In this document: piece after piece, positions 11,811 to 23,246 of the stretch
Numbering within the stretch: the first letter of the stretch is position 1
Layout of the letters: every line of letters begins with the position of its first letter
The notes under the pieces: generated by a model
Told to the model about the DNA's origin: nothing
Database searches by the model: none
Seen by the model: only the letters and a program-made list of their open reading frames with translations
Made by a program: the position numbers and the translations under genes
NCBI GenBank assembly: GCA_021432635.1
Contig: MU270121.1
Coordinates: 1 to 64,000 of the forward strand
Direction of reading: 5' to 3'
DNA: 64,000 bases
DNA from: Thozetella sp. PMI_491
Lineage: Eukaryota > Ascomycota > Sordariomycetes > Chaetosphaeriales > Chaetosphaeriaceae

Positions 11811-13439
11811 TAGGGATAACCAAGCACGCGCGAGAAGCGCTAGCCTCTGGGCACACGTCAAGCTTGCCGAACAACTAACCAATCGATACTAGGAGCTCTC
11901 AAAAGGTCTACTGCGTCGTCACCAAACTGCCCATCTGCTCCCATTAAGAGAGACGCATTATGGCTGGATCCTAGCTCTGAAACCGCTACTGCACCCGAAA
12001 GATTCAGCTGCTAATACATATACCCAATCGATAATAAAAGGTCGTACTTCTCACTACAAGCGGGCCGGTAGACGCGGGGAAGACCTAGCATATTTAGTTA
12101 AAAAACCACCGTTTAGTCTCAAAACTCATGGCTGCGCCTCCCTCTCTATGGGGTTCCCGTGGCGCTAGTCCCCAGATAGCTGCATACCTTACCCTCGCCA
12201 CCGTATTATACCCTCTAAGCCCCCGCCGCGCTGCATGGAACCCCCGAGTTGGCAGTCGCGAAGCTCACCTAGTTGCCTAGGTGTGAAGCCTTGGGGTTGG
12301 CCGGCCCAGCACTTTGTTGGGGCGTAGCATCGCTCCTTCCCACCCCAGCACGCCCAGCAAGGCCAAGGTTCAATTTGATGGATGTAGTGGGGGGGATCGC
12401 TGTCGCTACTGCGGCCTAGCCGCTTGCTGCATTGCCGACAGGGATCAGGACCCCTTTTCGCAGAGCTGCCAAAACTTTTTCCTTCTCGCCTCTGGCACCT
12501 ATTCAGCACTCAAACATGGCCGGATCAGCCAATGAGTGGTCTGTTTGACCCATGGCCCGCTGGCAATGATGGAAAGAGCCTCAGAAGGCTGCAGCTGCAG
12601 GCGTGGATACCGGTGTCCCTAGAGAGCCAATCCTCGGAAATCACATGGGGAAAATCAACCGGCGCTTGTGGTACACCTGTCATGTGCCGTTTCCGCATCC
12701 GCCTGCACCGGGCTTCGTCAGAGACAGTCAGTGAGTAATGACCTGGGCTACCCAAACGCCGGGAACCCGTGGGAGGCGAAAAATGGCAGGGCTCGGAGCG
12801 AGACCGTTGCACCGGACCGGGGGGCGAGGGCGGGTGACGCTCATAACTCCGTAGAATGTTCGTGGGTGCTCTTCCGGCGCTGATTAATGGCGTGGCACGA
12901 CCTCTTGACACCAGGCAATTTTAACCCCGGGGGGCTTCCAAAACACCCTGGGGGGAGCTTGAAGCCCCTTTCCTTTGGGTAGTAGCGGAGCCTTTGGCTG
13001 GAAGTTTTTATTATTATTTTGTCTCCGCTGTGCGATCTTTTCCCCTCTGCTTCGTAGCGTTTTTTTTTTCTTTGGCCTTGGATCCCGCCAGCCAGCTGCT
13101 GCTCCCTAGCCAACAAAAAGCAAACACGGCCAGCAGCCATCTTCCCTGCACCCATTCCCACCGGCCCCGTGGCTGGCGGCATACCCGCGCATTGCCAGCT
13201 ATAGCAGGAAGATCCCTCCTAGCGCTTTGCCTCTCGATACCGAGTTCCCCGTTTTCGCGGGGGTTGGGCCGGTGCCCAAGACGACGGCGAGACGCTATTA
13301 CCCTCGGGCTGCCCTCCGAACCGGACTGCAGCGTTTCGAGCCTGTCCCTCACCACTTCCCATCACCTCTCTTAACCACGCCAGACAACACCCACCCGGCG
13401 CACCAACACCCAACATCAGGCCAGACTGCTTCTTCCACC
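11811..13439. other. intergenic; 3' end of YTH gene and promoter of next gene
   Basis: No gene supported. The last 400 bases before 13440 are pyrimidine-rich, including a T run near 13060, and are the likely promoter and leader of the membrane-protein gene. Confidence 0.45.
12033..12038 (+). promoter_or_regulatory. candidate polyadenylation signal AATAAA
   Basis: Lies 223 bases after the stop codon of the YTH gene. Fungal poly(A) signals are degenerate, so this is only suggestive. Confidence 0.3.
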
Positions 13440-14341
13440 ATGGGCTGGATTCGCAACCCGTTTGTCTCGCCTTCGTCCTCGTCGGCGCAGGCCCGTTTTT
13501 CCGAGTCGGAGAACCGCATGCTGAGAGACGCCGAGGCTGGCGGCGAGAAGAAGTCCGAGTCCGCCATCTCCACCGACAACGCCCTCTCGGCCCCCCGGAC
13601 GCCAACCGGGAAATTGTCGATGCATCAGTTTGTTTACCTGAGCGTCATGCACGGAATCGGGGCCCTGATCGTCTCCGGCGGTATCAACTTTGCCATTGCG
13701 TACGGTAAGACACGTCCTCCGCATCTTGATCTTCTTTCCAGACGGCGATGGACCGCCAGAGGCACTGCACAGGGGCGCACCATCACGTGAGAGGACGAAT
13801 GCTGACCCCGGTCGCAGGAATGTATACCACGCAGGATACCACCCTACACCCGATCCGGCTGTTCGAGCTGCCCAACACGCTCGCCGGGGATGCAGCCGTC
13901 ACCATCATTCTGCAGTGCATCGTCACCTGGCTCATTGAGTTCGTCATGGTCACCGGCGACCTGCGCAACGGCAAGCTCGCCCCTATCGGCTTCGTGGCCC
14001 CGCCGAACAACCGCTTCCTGCGGTGGTTCATGTTCTTGGACGCACAGCAAAAGGCTGTCAAGCCAGGACGAGTCGGCCACTGGCCCCTCTTCTTGGCGGC
14101 TCACGCACTGCGCGGTTTCATCATCGCCGTGCCCTCCTTCATCCTGCTCTGGGGCCCGACCGTGGGCATCTTGACCGCCGTCGGGGCCAGGAGCGGCGGC
14201 GACTGGGAATTCTCAAATAAGTGGGCGCCTGAGATCTTCAAGCTGATCCTCGGCGGCGTGCTCGGGCTGCTTGCTACCCCGCCGATGGCCGCGTTCTGGA
14301 TGATGCGGGCCGGCTGGCCAGTTGACAAGACGGACGGGTGA
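13440..14341 (+). CDS. conserved fungal four-helix membrane protein
   Basis: Exons 13440-13704 and 13818-14341 (113-bp intron, GTAAGA donor, GTCGCAG acceptor) encode 262 aa. The first 60 residues are polar and Ser-rich, without a signal peptide. Four hydrophobic segments follow: around residues 64-88 (ending ALIVSGGINFAIAYG across the junction), 112-136 (VTIILQCIVTWLIEFVMVTG), 180-205 (FIIAVPSFILLWGPTVGILT) and 232-255 (LILGGVLGLLATPPMAAFWM). A short loop carries APIGFVAPPNNRFLRWFMFLD. It resembles the uncharacterised fungal integral membrane family I know as DUF2456, but I am not sure of that name. Function unknown. It converges on the GPI18 gene, whose 3' end is 366 bases away. The start codon has a good context (CCACCATGG). 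Confidence 0.82.
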
Positions 14342-14707
14342 AGTATAACTGCGCGTTCGAAAACGAATGTCATTTTTGGGCTAGATCGACGCGCCAGCTC
14401 TCTGGAAGAGTGGCCTCTGGGTATTTCTTGGGGCTTTGGTGCTCCACGGCGTTTTTGGGCATGGTATATGGAAACGCATGATATACAAGGGAAGAACTCC
14501 ACCCACAAGGGAGTGGATGACGACAGGATTGCATTAGACAGGGAGCGTACCTACAGGATACCCCACTGCTCATTCATGACGCCGCGCAGGCCTCGACCAC
14601 GCATTGTTAGAGCGGCAACACAGTATAGATAGATGCCAGCATCAACCCTAATTTGCGGGGCTCAAGGACCCCCATTAACCAGACACTTGCATTCGTCGAA
14701 CGCCAGG
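14342..14707. other. short convergent intergenic region
   Basis: The 366 bases between two genes that end towards each other. Nothing but 3' flanks is visible. Confidence 0.5.
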
Positions 14708-16348
14708 CTATGCGGGAGGCAGAAAAGAGGCAAACAAAACTCCCTGTATGGAGGCATACATGACCATGAATGTCAAGATGCCCTTCCCCAGCGGGGCCTT
14801 GTCCTTGTCCAGGAAGGAACCGGCCAGCCACCAGTACCAGAGAGGGGAGCCAGAAGAGATGCGCGAGATGATCTGAACATGGTAGCTCGTGAATGCCAGC
14901 ACTGCTAGCAACACCTGAGCTACGGCGGCAGATTGTACCAAAGCTCGCAGCCGCGAGGTCTCTACCGTGCGCTTCTCTATGCCCGACGGAAGGCCCGAAG
15001 AGACGAGGTCGACTCCAGACCTCACCAATATCAAGAGCATAGGGCCTGCCAGAAGGAACAACGGCAGATTGGACACAGTCCAGTAGCGCAAAAACCCAGT
15101 GTTCCTACCTAGTGTGAGCGCGTATAAAAAGCGGAGGTCCATTGCGAACGGCCAGCTAATGGCCGGTGACAAGTAGTCGAGATTGTAGAGTGAAACACGA
15201 ACTCACCAGTAGTGTACCTGAACGAAGGCATATATGCTGGGCAGGTGTCTAGTGCACCACGGCCGGGGCGGGCCATTGGTAGCACTAGAGCCGGGCGGAT
15301 AGACGCAGAACTGTTGATACGCCACAGCCTGTGGTATTACATACCCCAAGGCAACGAACATGCCGCTGAAACCCAGAACAATGAGGCGCTGCAAGACGGA
15401 GATAATAGACTTGACCTCTGATGCCTGGGCCTGGGGTGGCTGCACAAAGGCGGCAAGCTCTCGCACGACTTCCCAGGCAAAGGGAAGTCCGTTCAGGATT
15501 CCATTACTGCGGAAGGCTGTCGCCAGGCCAAAGGTCGCCCCGGCTAGGAGCGTCAGCAAGTTACTTCGAGTGGTCGAGTGGACGGCTGCATGGCAGCTGT
15601 AGGCAAGGAGCAAATAGCCAGTGAATGAGAGCAGGGCACAAGTGCTCTCTGCGTACGGCGCCGAGAGGAAGAGCCCAGCAGGCGAGAGCACGTGAGTAAC
15701 GGCGGCGAGGAGAGACCGCTTGCGATCTCCCCAGACCACGATGCCGAGCTGGTAGAGGACTAAGACCGAAAGGAGATGTGATGCGTTGGCCACGAGAACT
15801 CCGACGAGTGACTCGAGGGGCAGATCCCCGAGGCTGTCATCGGACACCAGACCCGCCGATCTTAGCGCTAGAAAGTCCTAGAATTAGCAATCGGAGGGCT
15901 TTACATAGGCGGTGGCGAGAAGGCAGCCTCCCGGGCCCGCCAGGACGACGGATCGTCCCGGGATGCTCGGATGGGCGGCATGACAGGCAGCCAGGGGGTG
16001 GCACCTACCACGCAGCAGGTATCCTATGACAAGCGGCAGGCCGGTGCCAAACGCCCACTCCTGCTCAAACTCGTACCAGCGGCGGGCAGCCGCGACGAAA
16101 TAGATGGCATCCCAGCTAGTCAGGCGCGCCAGGAACACTCGGGCCCACGTCGGAGCAGGAGCGGAGATTCCAACGGCCGTGTCCGGACGGGCGAAATCGA
16201 GCACCGAGAGCGCGAGACCTCCTGAGGTATCATAGGCGTCGCCCACGAGCGTGGCGCCGCACGCGATGCCGAGCAGACAAAGCTTCCACCCGGCGAAGGC
16301 TGCGAGGATGGAGAGCCTTGGGCTTTGGAGCGCGTCACGAGCGCGCAT
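14708..16348 (-). CDS. GPI18: GPI mannosyltransferase 2 (PIG-V/Gpi18)
   Basis: Adds the second mannose to the GPI anchor precursor in the ER lumen, using dolichol-phosphate mannose. Exons 16009-16348, 15207-15867 and 14708-15104 give 465 aa. Family marks are LTSWDAIYFVAAARRWYEFE near residue 65 (the acidic luminal loop), a core of many hydrophobic helices, SPAGLFLSAPYAES, FRSNGIL, and HYWNTGFLRYW rebuilt across the second intron. For intron 1 I chose the acceptor TTTCTAG at 15868-15870 because only it keeps frame with the GTAGGT donor at 16003-16008; an upstream CTAG would shift the frame. The start at 16348 gives the usual short N-terminus. An in-frame ATG at 16453 would add 35 residues and cannot be excluded. 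A telomere-like AACCCTAACCCT motif lies just upstream. Confidence 0.9.
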
Positions 16349-18436
16349 GGTCGAGAAAGAACGGCGCGGTGGGAAAAGGGGGTGTGCTTGGCGCTGAGCT
16401 GAGAGTATGTGTGCGCCTATGTGTCGTCGTCCATACAGAAAATAGGACGACATAGCCCAGTCAGCCGCGCCAACATTACCCGCGCCTCGCAAGTCTCAAC
16501 CCTAACCCTGCGTCTGGTGGCCAGCAGTGTGCATGATCCAGGTTGATCTACAGAGCCAAGCGCATGCTCGAAACAGGCAGGAATCACATGGCTCGGAGCC
16601 CGAAAGCTCCTTCCGGCCAAACAGTCATGTAACTTTGACACTCATCTGAACTTCCTCTCTCCATATCTGGGGGTCATCTGCAGTGTATCCACGACACAGA
16701 ACAGACAGGAGCCGCACTGGCGTTTTAGGCGATTCCAAGAACCGATTGGGCAGTGGGATGGGGCTGCAAGCTCGGAAGCAGGGCAGTTGAAACTAGAAAC
16801 TAGACCAGGCCTTCCACTTCGGGGCCTCGGCCCTTCGGACGTTAGGCCCCACGTAAATCCCGGCGTGGTGGAAGACCCCCGAGCACCGAGCTGCAAATTA
16901 TTCACCGACTCAGACCAAAGCCAGCCATGCCTACGGATCGGCCGGGATGGACGTCGTCGAGAGAAGAAGAAGAAAAGGCGCTCCGGGGCGCCGGGACGTG
17001 ATCGAACCTGCAGATGATGGAGTTCAATTGCTAATTTGTTGATACGCGGCACATAGCAAGAGAGGCATGCGAGGGGACTATGTATCTGCGTGGCCGCTCC
17101 CCGAGACATCTGCACCTCCGAGACAGTTGGGTCAAGCGCTCGGCGCGGCACGAAATTGGGCCGGGAGCCCCGGCGCAGGCTCCGCCGGAGTTAGAGTTTT
17201 ATTTTAGAGTTTTTTTACTTCCCTTTCGGTTCTTTGCTTTCCACCATGGATTCTAATGGACCCTACCTAGGCCTGCCCACCTCGGCGTCTTCCGCGCCGA
17301 CCCTCTTCGGACTCGAGGAGGCTCCAACAAGTCCCTTGCCGGAGCCTAGCAGGATAGCACGATTGATTTCATAGCAGTTGGGCAAAGAGGGTACTTGCTT
17401 ACGGCGCCAGGCCCCCAAATTTGCTAGCTATCCGCGGGATGATACCCTATTTGGATGGCACTCCTCAAGTACCTTTGCCTAGGGGAATGGGTGCATGTGT
17501 ACCGCGGCTGCATCCTGCGGTCAGCAGATCACACCGGGCCCACCCCTCATTCCAGTGTCTAGGCGCACGTGTAGGCTAATCAGAGGGCCAATTGAGGCGT
17601 TGGGACGGTGTCCGAAGGGCGATAACTGGGCGCTCTCGTAGGGCCTGCCTCCACAATCACACCCAAGGCGCAGGACTCCGAGATTTCCGGCGGGTGTAGT
17701 TTGTAAAAGAGGAGGTGGTGTGGTCGCACAGGGAGAGAGGGTTGGGGAGCTTGCAGGGTGTAAAGTGCCGGGGCTAACGAACCGTGGGAGCACATCCCTC
17801 AGGACAAAAGGGCTTGTTGAAATGGGCGCCGAGGCCCAAACTTGAGCGTCATTTCGAGCTCGGCGGACCGAAGCTTGTTTCTGTCAGCCTGTCTTCCCGC
17901 CAGCCCGTCCGTCGAACTCTGGCAGCCGTGGACCCGTCTACCATTGTGCTGGCTGCTTCGTGACAGGTGACGTTTAGACGGCCGCCTGCCAAGGTCGTGG
18001 GCCTTTCTTTTCGCGGATTATATTGTGGCTGCCTATGACTTCAGCACTTAGGCCCCTGGCCTTTCTCCACCGTCTCCGTCAGCGGCCCTATGGTCCCCAA
18101 TAATCGCACCAGTGGCTTCCAATTCGCCCCGCCAAGGCCGGAACCTTGGAAGCAGCCCTGATCCCGCGTTGGGTTTGTGACCTCACGACTGAGGCACTCG
18201 GACTTTTTACGTGTGTGTGTTTGTGTCCTTTTATTCGCGCGAGACCGGTGCGGGCAGCTTACGGGTCCTGCATGCCAGCGCGACCGGCTCTCAAACTTCA
18301 TTGGTTTCGTTTGCAGCCCTTGATCGCCCGTTTAAACTTCTCGATTAACGCCATCGGAAACCTATTTCCCCAGCGCTTCCTTTCAGACCGTCTCACGGAA
18401 ATCACGCGCTTCACCTTCTGCGCGCTGGCGCTGGCG
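16349..18436. other. intergenic, no gene seen
   Basis: Apart from the GPI18 promoter no gene is supportable. A stretch on the minus strand around 16990-17010 resembles a tRNA T-arm (GGTTCGATC) followed by a T run, but the stem does not pair and no D-arm or anticodon arm is found. Confidence 0.4.
16497..16509. promoter_or_regulatory. telobox-like motif upstream of GPI18
   Basis: CAACCCTAACCCT, two units of the fungal telomere repeat, 149 bases upstream of the chosen GPI18 start (44 from the alternative start). A matching element lies upstream of Sm D3. Confidence 0.4.
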
Positions 18437-18551
18437 NNNNNNNNNNNNNNNNNNNNNNNNNNNNNNNNNNNNNNNNNNNNNNNNNNNNNNNNNNNNNNNN
18501 NNNNNNNNNNNNNNNNNNNNNNNNNNNNNNNNNNNNNNNNNNNNNNNNNNN
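18437..18551. other. assembly gap (115 N)
   Basis: A run of N bounded on the left by repeated GGCGCT and on the right by nine C. The repetitive edges suggest low-complexity sequence that the assembly could not cross; its true length is unknown. Confidence 0.98.
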
Positions 18552-19904
18552 CCCCCCCCCGACTCGTACTCGCATCAGGCTCCTGTCTCGCCATTCGCCC
18601 TTCGCCTTAGCTTTCGGACGCCTATCGATTCCCGCGTTCCGTCCCCGCATCGGAGCATTTAGGCGGGTCCATGCGTGTGCATTTGGGGGATTCTCTTCCT
18701 AGGCCCGCCATTTCTCTCCAGGTGCAGGACAGGCTCAACTTTACGACGCCGCTTCCATCCATTCATTGCGCTCGACGTCCAGCGCCTGTTGCGAACCGAC
18801 TGTACGGCGAAGCCACGGGGCCCTCAAACAGGGGGTCTCCTATTTCTTAACCCCCTTCTATACTTCAGCCCTGCCACTTCCAAGCCCCAAACCGGGGTTC
18901 TGGAGACGGACCCCTCTCGTTGGAGGCGAAGCGAGTGCTGCACCCGGTGCCTCTCGAATCCCGGGCCCGACCGCGTGGCACAATTACCACCCTCACTAGC
19001 CCACAGTCGGACTGCAGGACCTACTTGGTAGTGCCTACTGAGGGGCTCAGGTCAGGGGACCTTGACTTCCTCCTCCCAAAAGGGAGCCAAACGAGCGTAA
19101 GATTCACGGGTTTGCAGCCTGGCACAAACCACGCCATTGATCGACGCAGCAAGACGCCCGCCTACAGCTCCGCTCCGTTCCCATTGGAGCCCCCAGCCCG
19201 GTGCTCACTTCCACCGATCGCCTGGGCCACGCAATAAAAGCAAATCTGGCGCAGCCCTTCTCGTTCCTTCCTCTTTTTCGTACTGTCCCTCGGCCACCGC
19301 CCCCCTTTTTTCTAAACCCCAACTCGACGACAAAAGCTCGGTCGTGTCGCGACTGCACTCTCCGGCGCCGGGCAGCACGCATTCGGTCGACTTTCCGTCT
19401 CGCTGTCGAGGAACTTCGGGGTCCGACTCGCCCTTTTGCTTGTGTGGGTCGAGAGCCTCGTGACCCCCCGTCCAGATCCAGCTCCTGCTCTGGTCCCCAC
19501 CCACTTCCCTGGGCTGACGGGGACTAACAACGACCCGCCGACTCGGCGAACCCCCCCGAGCGGACTTGGGGCCTGCACCATCTGACGCCGGCCCTGGCTA
19601 GAGAAAAACGCAAAACAGCGCAGGAGCGGCGGGTGATAAAGCACGACCCGGGTTATATGATTCGCGTCCTTTCCTGACCGTAAGCCGTTTGGCGCGCAGG
19701 CTATTCGCGTCCCCCCGCCCAATTGGAATTGCATAAGCCCGCGGATGGGCCGGACTGGCACCTTCGAAGCCCTGCAGCCTCAAGCTCACCGCAACACCAA
19801 CCATAGACAGGGGCCAGTCCCCAGAATCTTCTCGGCGCAGGACCGAGCCCACGGCTTCTAGAGCATATTATCCAGGCCTTGATGCGTCTGGGACCATCGC
19901 CATC
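18552..19904. other. pyrimidine-rich upstream region of the next gene
   Basis: No gene supported. Long CT-rich stretches (for example 19250-19320) with many short ATG frames look like the promoter and leader of the plus-strand gene at 19905. Confidence 0.4.
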
Positions 19905-21824
19905 ATGTTCTTGCACTCCGGCGCCGGCCTCCACGGCCATGAGTACTCAAGCCGGCATGCAGGCAACGGTGTCCCTCAGGCCATGCAACCTAGGCGCTCC
20001 CCTCTCTTGCGATCGGCATTCGCCCCTCCCAAGACCAGAGTAGCGTCCGCTACGCACTCTATGCGCCCGTCACTCTCGCCACAGCAACGACATGGCCGAT
20101 CCTTCTCCGAGGCGCTGCCGCGGACGCCAGAGCCCGTCGTGCGCTTCATAGAGCCCACCTCGGAACCCGAGACTCGGAGCGTCGAGACTATCGAAGAGCA
20201 CCCCTCGGAGTCGGAGCTGAGCGATGTACCATCACAGTCGACGGACTCCCGACGGAGGAGGCGGAAGAGACGAGCTCCCAAGACGAGCACCAACTATGCC
20301 CTCGGCTACCCCACGCCCAAAAAGCTGGCCCACTCCAAGATGATCCAGAAGGTCCTGCCCCGGCTGCTGCTCCAGCTGCAGATATGCGAGAACGGGTGGC
20401 CGAGGCCGGTCATGGAGGTGTTCCCGGCATCCCGCGTCGCCGGACCTGTCATCGCTCCTCGCCTCGCCAAGAAGTTCCCCAAGATGCTCAGCGCCCGGCG
20501 CCAGCTAGCGAGGGACGACCTAGTCCTCATCCAGAGGGACGATCGTACCATCGAACCCAGCCAAATGGAGAGCGACGAGGAAAAGGATACCCTCGGCGAT
20601 GATCGACTGTTGGCCGTCTACAGCCCACTGAAGAACTCGGACAACACCGAGATCGTGCTCGAGGATGGCTCCGTGTGGGTGGCCACTCCCCTGCCCTCCG
20701 GCTCCTTCGACTTTGTTCATGTCGATGCCAGCGGCAAGACGACGACGGTAAGGTGGGCCAAGAGGCAACCTGCCACCGCAACAACGGCGCTGTCGACCCC
20801 TACTTCTGAAACCAACTCCCCTATTGACCTACAGGCACAACAATCCCAGTCCCGATACACCTTTAGCATCATCAACCCGCTCTCCCGACGACACCCGGTC
20901 ATGGCCACCCTGACCGAATCTACCCTAGATGTACAGGACAGCTACATGTCCGTGTCTTCGTCATACGGTCGGTACCCACCCACGAGATCGGCGGGTAGGA
21001 CCATGTCGATGACGAGTACCGGCTCGGCCGACGAAGGCGAGCACGAGATTACTTCGCCCGGGCCGGAGCCGGAACGGACTTCGCATGTCGTTGATGACGC
21101 CACCAAGACGCTGATCGCGGTGACGGCTCTTTGGGTAGTACTCCGGTCGGGCTGGTCGCCGTGTTATACCCCATTAGCATCCTCACCAGAGCCCGCGAGT
21201 CCGACCGTTAAAAGGTCCTCGCTGCGAAAGTCCTGGAACGGTCGCTCCGAGGATCTGCTTCCGCCCCTGCCGGCGTCCGAATCTAACGAGAGCACTCCCC
21301 CGGCGCTCCTCAAGCGGTTTTCTGCACCGATACAGCGCCAGAGAAGCCAGAGCTTATCGCCTGAGCCTCTCTCCCCGATCCCTGCTGGCGCTCCCGTTGG
21401 GGCGCCACAACGAATAGTACCTAGGAGGGCCACAAGCACAGGGGCTGCATACATGCAGCGGCGGATACGCCAGGCCGAGGCACATGCGTCACAACCCTTC
21501 AACCAGACCCCGGCCCAAAACCAAGCTCAGAGCCCGTCGCAGGTGCAGGCTCAGCCGGACAAGGAGGAAGTATCACTATCATCCGGCGAGGAGAGCGGCA
21601 GCGGCAGCGGGGGGCGAAGCAAATGCCCACGGCAGAAGACTGGCGAGAAGCACGTCTTGCTTCACCAGACGAAGTCGCCAGACGTCCTTGCCAGCGTCCA
21701 CATCGCCAAGACGGCTGCCTTCGATGCGGCATCCGGTGAGACGGAGGCAACGCGAGTCGATGAGAAATGTCCAGGCAAAAGCTTCCGGGAGAGACTGAAT
21801 AGATGGTTCCACAGGCTCCGCTAG
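19905..21824 (+). CDS. uncharacterised intronless protein, 639 aa
   Basis: One open frame with no visible intron. I do not recognise a family. A Ser/Pro-rich N-terminus with basic patches (RRRRRKRRAPK, a possible nuclear signal, near residue 120) leads to a more ordered part at about 130-340. That part includes KMIQKVLPRLLLQLQICENG, DGSVWVATPLPSGSFDFVHV and RYTFSIINPLSRRHPVMA and looks like a small folded domain. A second short segment, TLIAVTALWVVLRSGW near residue 405, is hydrophobic enough to contact a membrane. The rest is low complexity, and the end, KSFRERLNRWFHRLR, is a basic amphipathic helix. The first ATG is at 19905; an in-frame ATG at 19983 is also possible. Protein-like amino-acid use over 1.9 kb makes it very likely a real gene. 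Confidence 0.8.
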   Translation: MFLHSGAGLHGHEYSSRHAGNGVPQAMQPRRSPLLRSAFAPPKTRVASATHSMRPSLSPQQRHGRSFSEALPRTPEPVVRFIEPTSEPETRSVETIEEHPSESELSDVPSQSTDSRRRRRKRRAPKTSTNYALGYPTPKKLAHSKMIQKVLPRLLLQLQICENGWPRPVMEVFPASRVAGPVIAPRLAKKFPKMLSARRQLARDDLVLIQRDDRTIEPSQMESDEEKDTLGDDRLLAVYSPLKNSDNTEIVLEDGSVWVATPLPSGSFDFVHVDASGKTTTVRWAKRQPATATTALSTPTSETNSPIDLQAQQSQSRYTFSIINPLSRRHPVMATLTESTLDVQDSYMSVSSSYGRYPPTRSAGRTMSMTSTGSADEGEHEITSPGPEPERTSHVVDDATKTLIAVTALWVVLRSGWSPCYTPLASSPEPASPTVKRSSLRKSWNGRSEDLLPPLPASESNESTPPALLKRFSAPIQRQRSQSLSPEPLSPIPAGAPVGAPQRIVPRRATSTGAAYMQRRIRQAEAHASQPFNQTPAQNQAQSPSQVQAQPDKEEVSLSSGEESGSGSGGRSKCPRQKTGEKHVLLHQTKSPDVLASVHIAKTAAFDAASGETEATRVDEKCPGKSFRERLNRWFHRLR

Positions 21825-23220
21825 AGCAGGACGCTTGGTGGTAGTTGCTTCAAGTGCGTAGAGTAGATGGCTCTAGAAGCATCGTGTACACTTGTGTTAT
21901 CGCAACACATTATGAGTCCATATGTATAAATAGCAAGCCAGCAAGGCCTTCCACATCAAATATCGAGCCGCTGCTGCGTCATGATGACGATGTTAGTAGA
22001 AATGTATACACCGGGGAAGTTTGGCCGCGCGACATTATTGCCATGCTCGATGCAAATCCGCTAGAGCGGAGCTATGTGATGATTCGAGACTTGCGAAAAC
22101 GTCCTCGTTGTGGACAAGTCCTGTACGGCTGACCGCTCGCGGCTTCATAGCGAGCGAGCTCCTTGGGAAGCAGCCATACGCAATGGGTTAATGCGTAGAC
22201 ACGCTCAATAGGCTGCTTCATTCCTACGAGCTTCCCGTCTGTCTTACCCTGATGAGGCAGAGTGGATACACTTGGCCGCCCCTTTTCTCTGCCCATCTGG
22301 TGTAAACAATAACAGTGCTACGTCAGCTTGTTTAGTCTCCCATATTCCAGAGGAGTTCTAAAAATATCTCTCTCGCCTAGTCACATCAGATCATCTCAAC
22401 CCTTCGTGCCCCTCTTCGGGGTGAGGGGAGTTGGCGGGCGTGATGGCCGGCTAAAAGAATCGCCGAAGTGAGGGCAAGGCGTCATGCTGATTAGTACGTA
22501 GAACAATCGCAGCCCGGCCTGGGCACCATAGACTCTTCCATTTAGCCAGAGCCAAGTCTGGGCCCGCCGCGTCCCCTCCTCCCTTCTGGCCAGGGTGCTT
22601 GGTCGAGCGTGCGACGCACAAGACGCAGGCCAAGACCGAAGCCAAGACTGCGCAAATAGAGGAGCGGGATGGCGTCGTCGGTGCGGTCATCTCCATTCCC
22701 AGCGTGCCGGACAGCTTTCGCGGCCGTTGAGTGCCAAGGACGGATCTCCCTGGCTCCTGGCATTCGCCAAGAGAAAGGGGCCCGGTCTGTTTCGTTTCTC
22801 CTCTCGATGCCTAGCTCGATCGACATCGATCGGCCATGTGGGTGTCTTCGATTTCACTCGCCCTCCCTAGTTGTGTGCTACCCTCATTCACGTCTCGTAA
22901 TAGTGGAGGGTCGCTATAGCAGCCGCAAGGAAATGAGCAGACAACGAAGTGGTTCCTGCCAGGCCGGGACGCATCGCTGAGCACCTCGGCGCCCAACCTC
23001 CAGTGCCCACCTGTCCACCTTGCCGGTTTTCACACAGCGAGGGGGCCGGCACCCACGACCTCCGTACAACCCTGCCGCTCCTCCTATTGTGGCCCCAGCC
23101 ATCGCTCTAGGCCCTTGGACTGGTCAAAGTATGCCAGCATAGTTGAGCACCCATTCGGAGAATATCAGCCGGAGAAATGCAACGTGGCAAAAGCAATGCG
23201 ACCTCGATCGCTCCCTTCCG

Positions 23221-23246
23221 TTTCACTTAGGGCCCCCTAAGTGAAA
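23221..23246. repeat. perfect inverted repeat, 12-bp arms, 2-nt spacer
   Basis: TTTCACTTAGGG, then CC, then CCCTAAGTGAAA. Both arms match fully. It sits in a gene-poor stretch and the arms contain TTAGGG. Confidence 0.9.

Noticed and set aside
15881-16008. Shorter first intron of GPI18 using the CTAG at 15878-15880
   Set aside because: It shifts the reading frame relative to exon 2; the acceptor ten bases further keeps frame.
16970-17060. Possible tRNA gene on the minus strand (GGTTCGATC followed later by a T run)
   Set aside because: The five-base stem around the T-loop does not pair, and no matching acceptor, D-arm or anticodon arm was found within a normal distance, even allowing an intron.
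16642-17151. 169-codon minus-strand frame
   Set aside because: Runs through the tRNA-like fragment and a T-rich stretch coding a run of Phe; looks non-coding.
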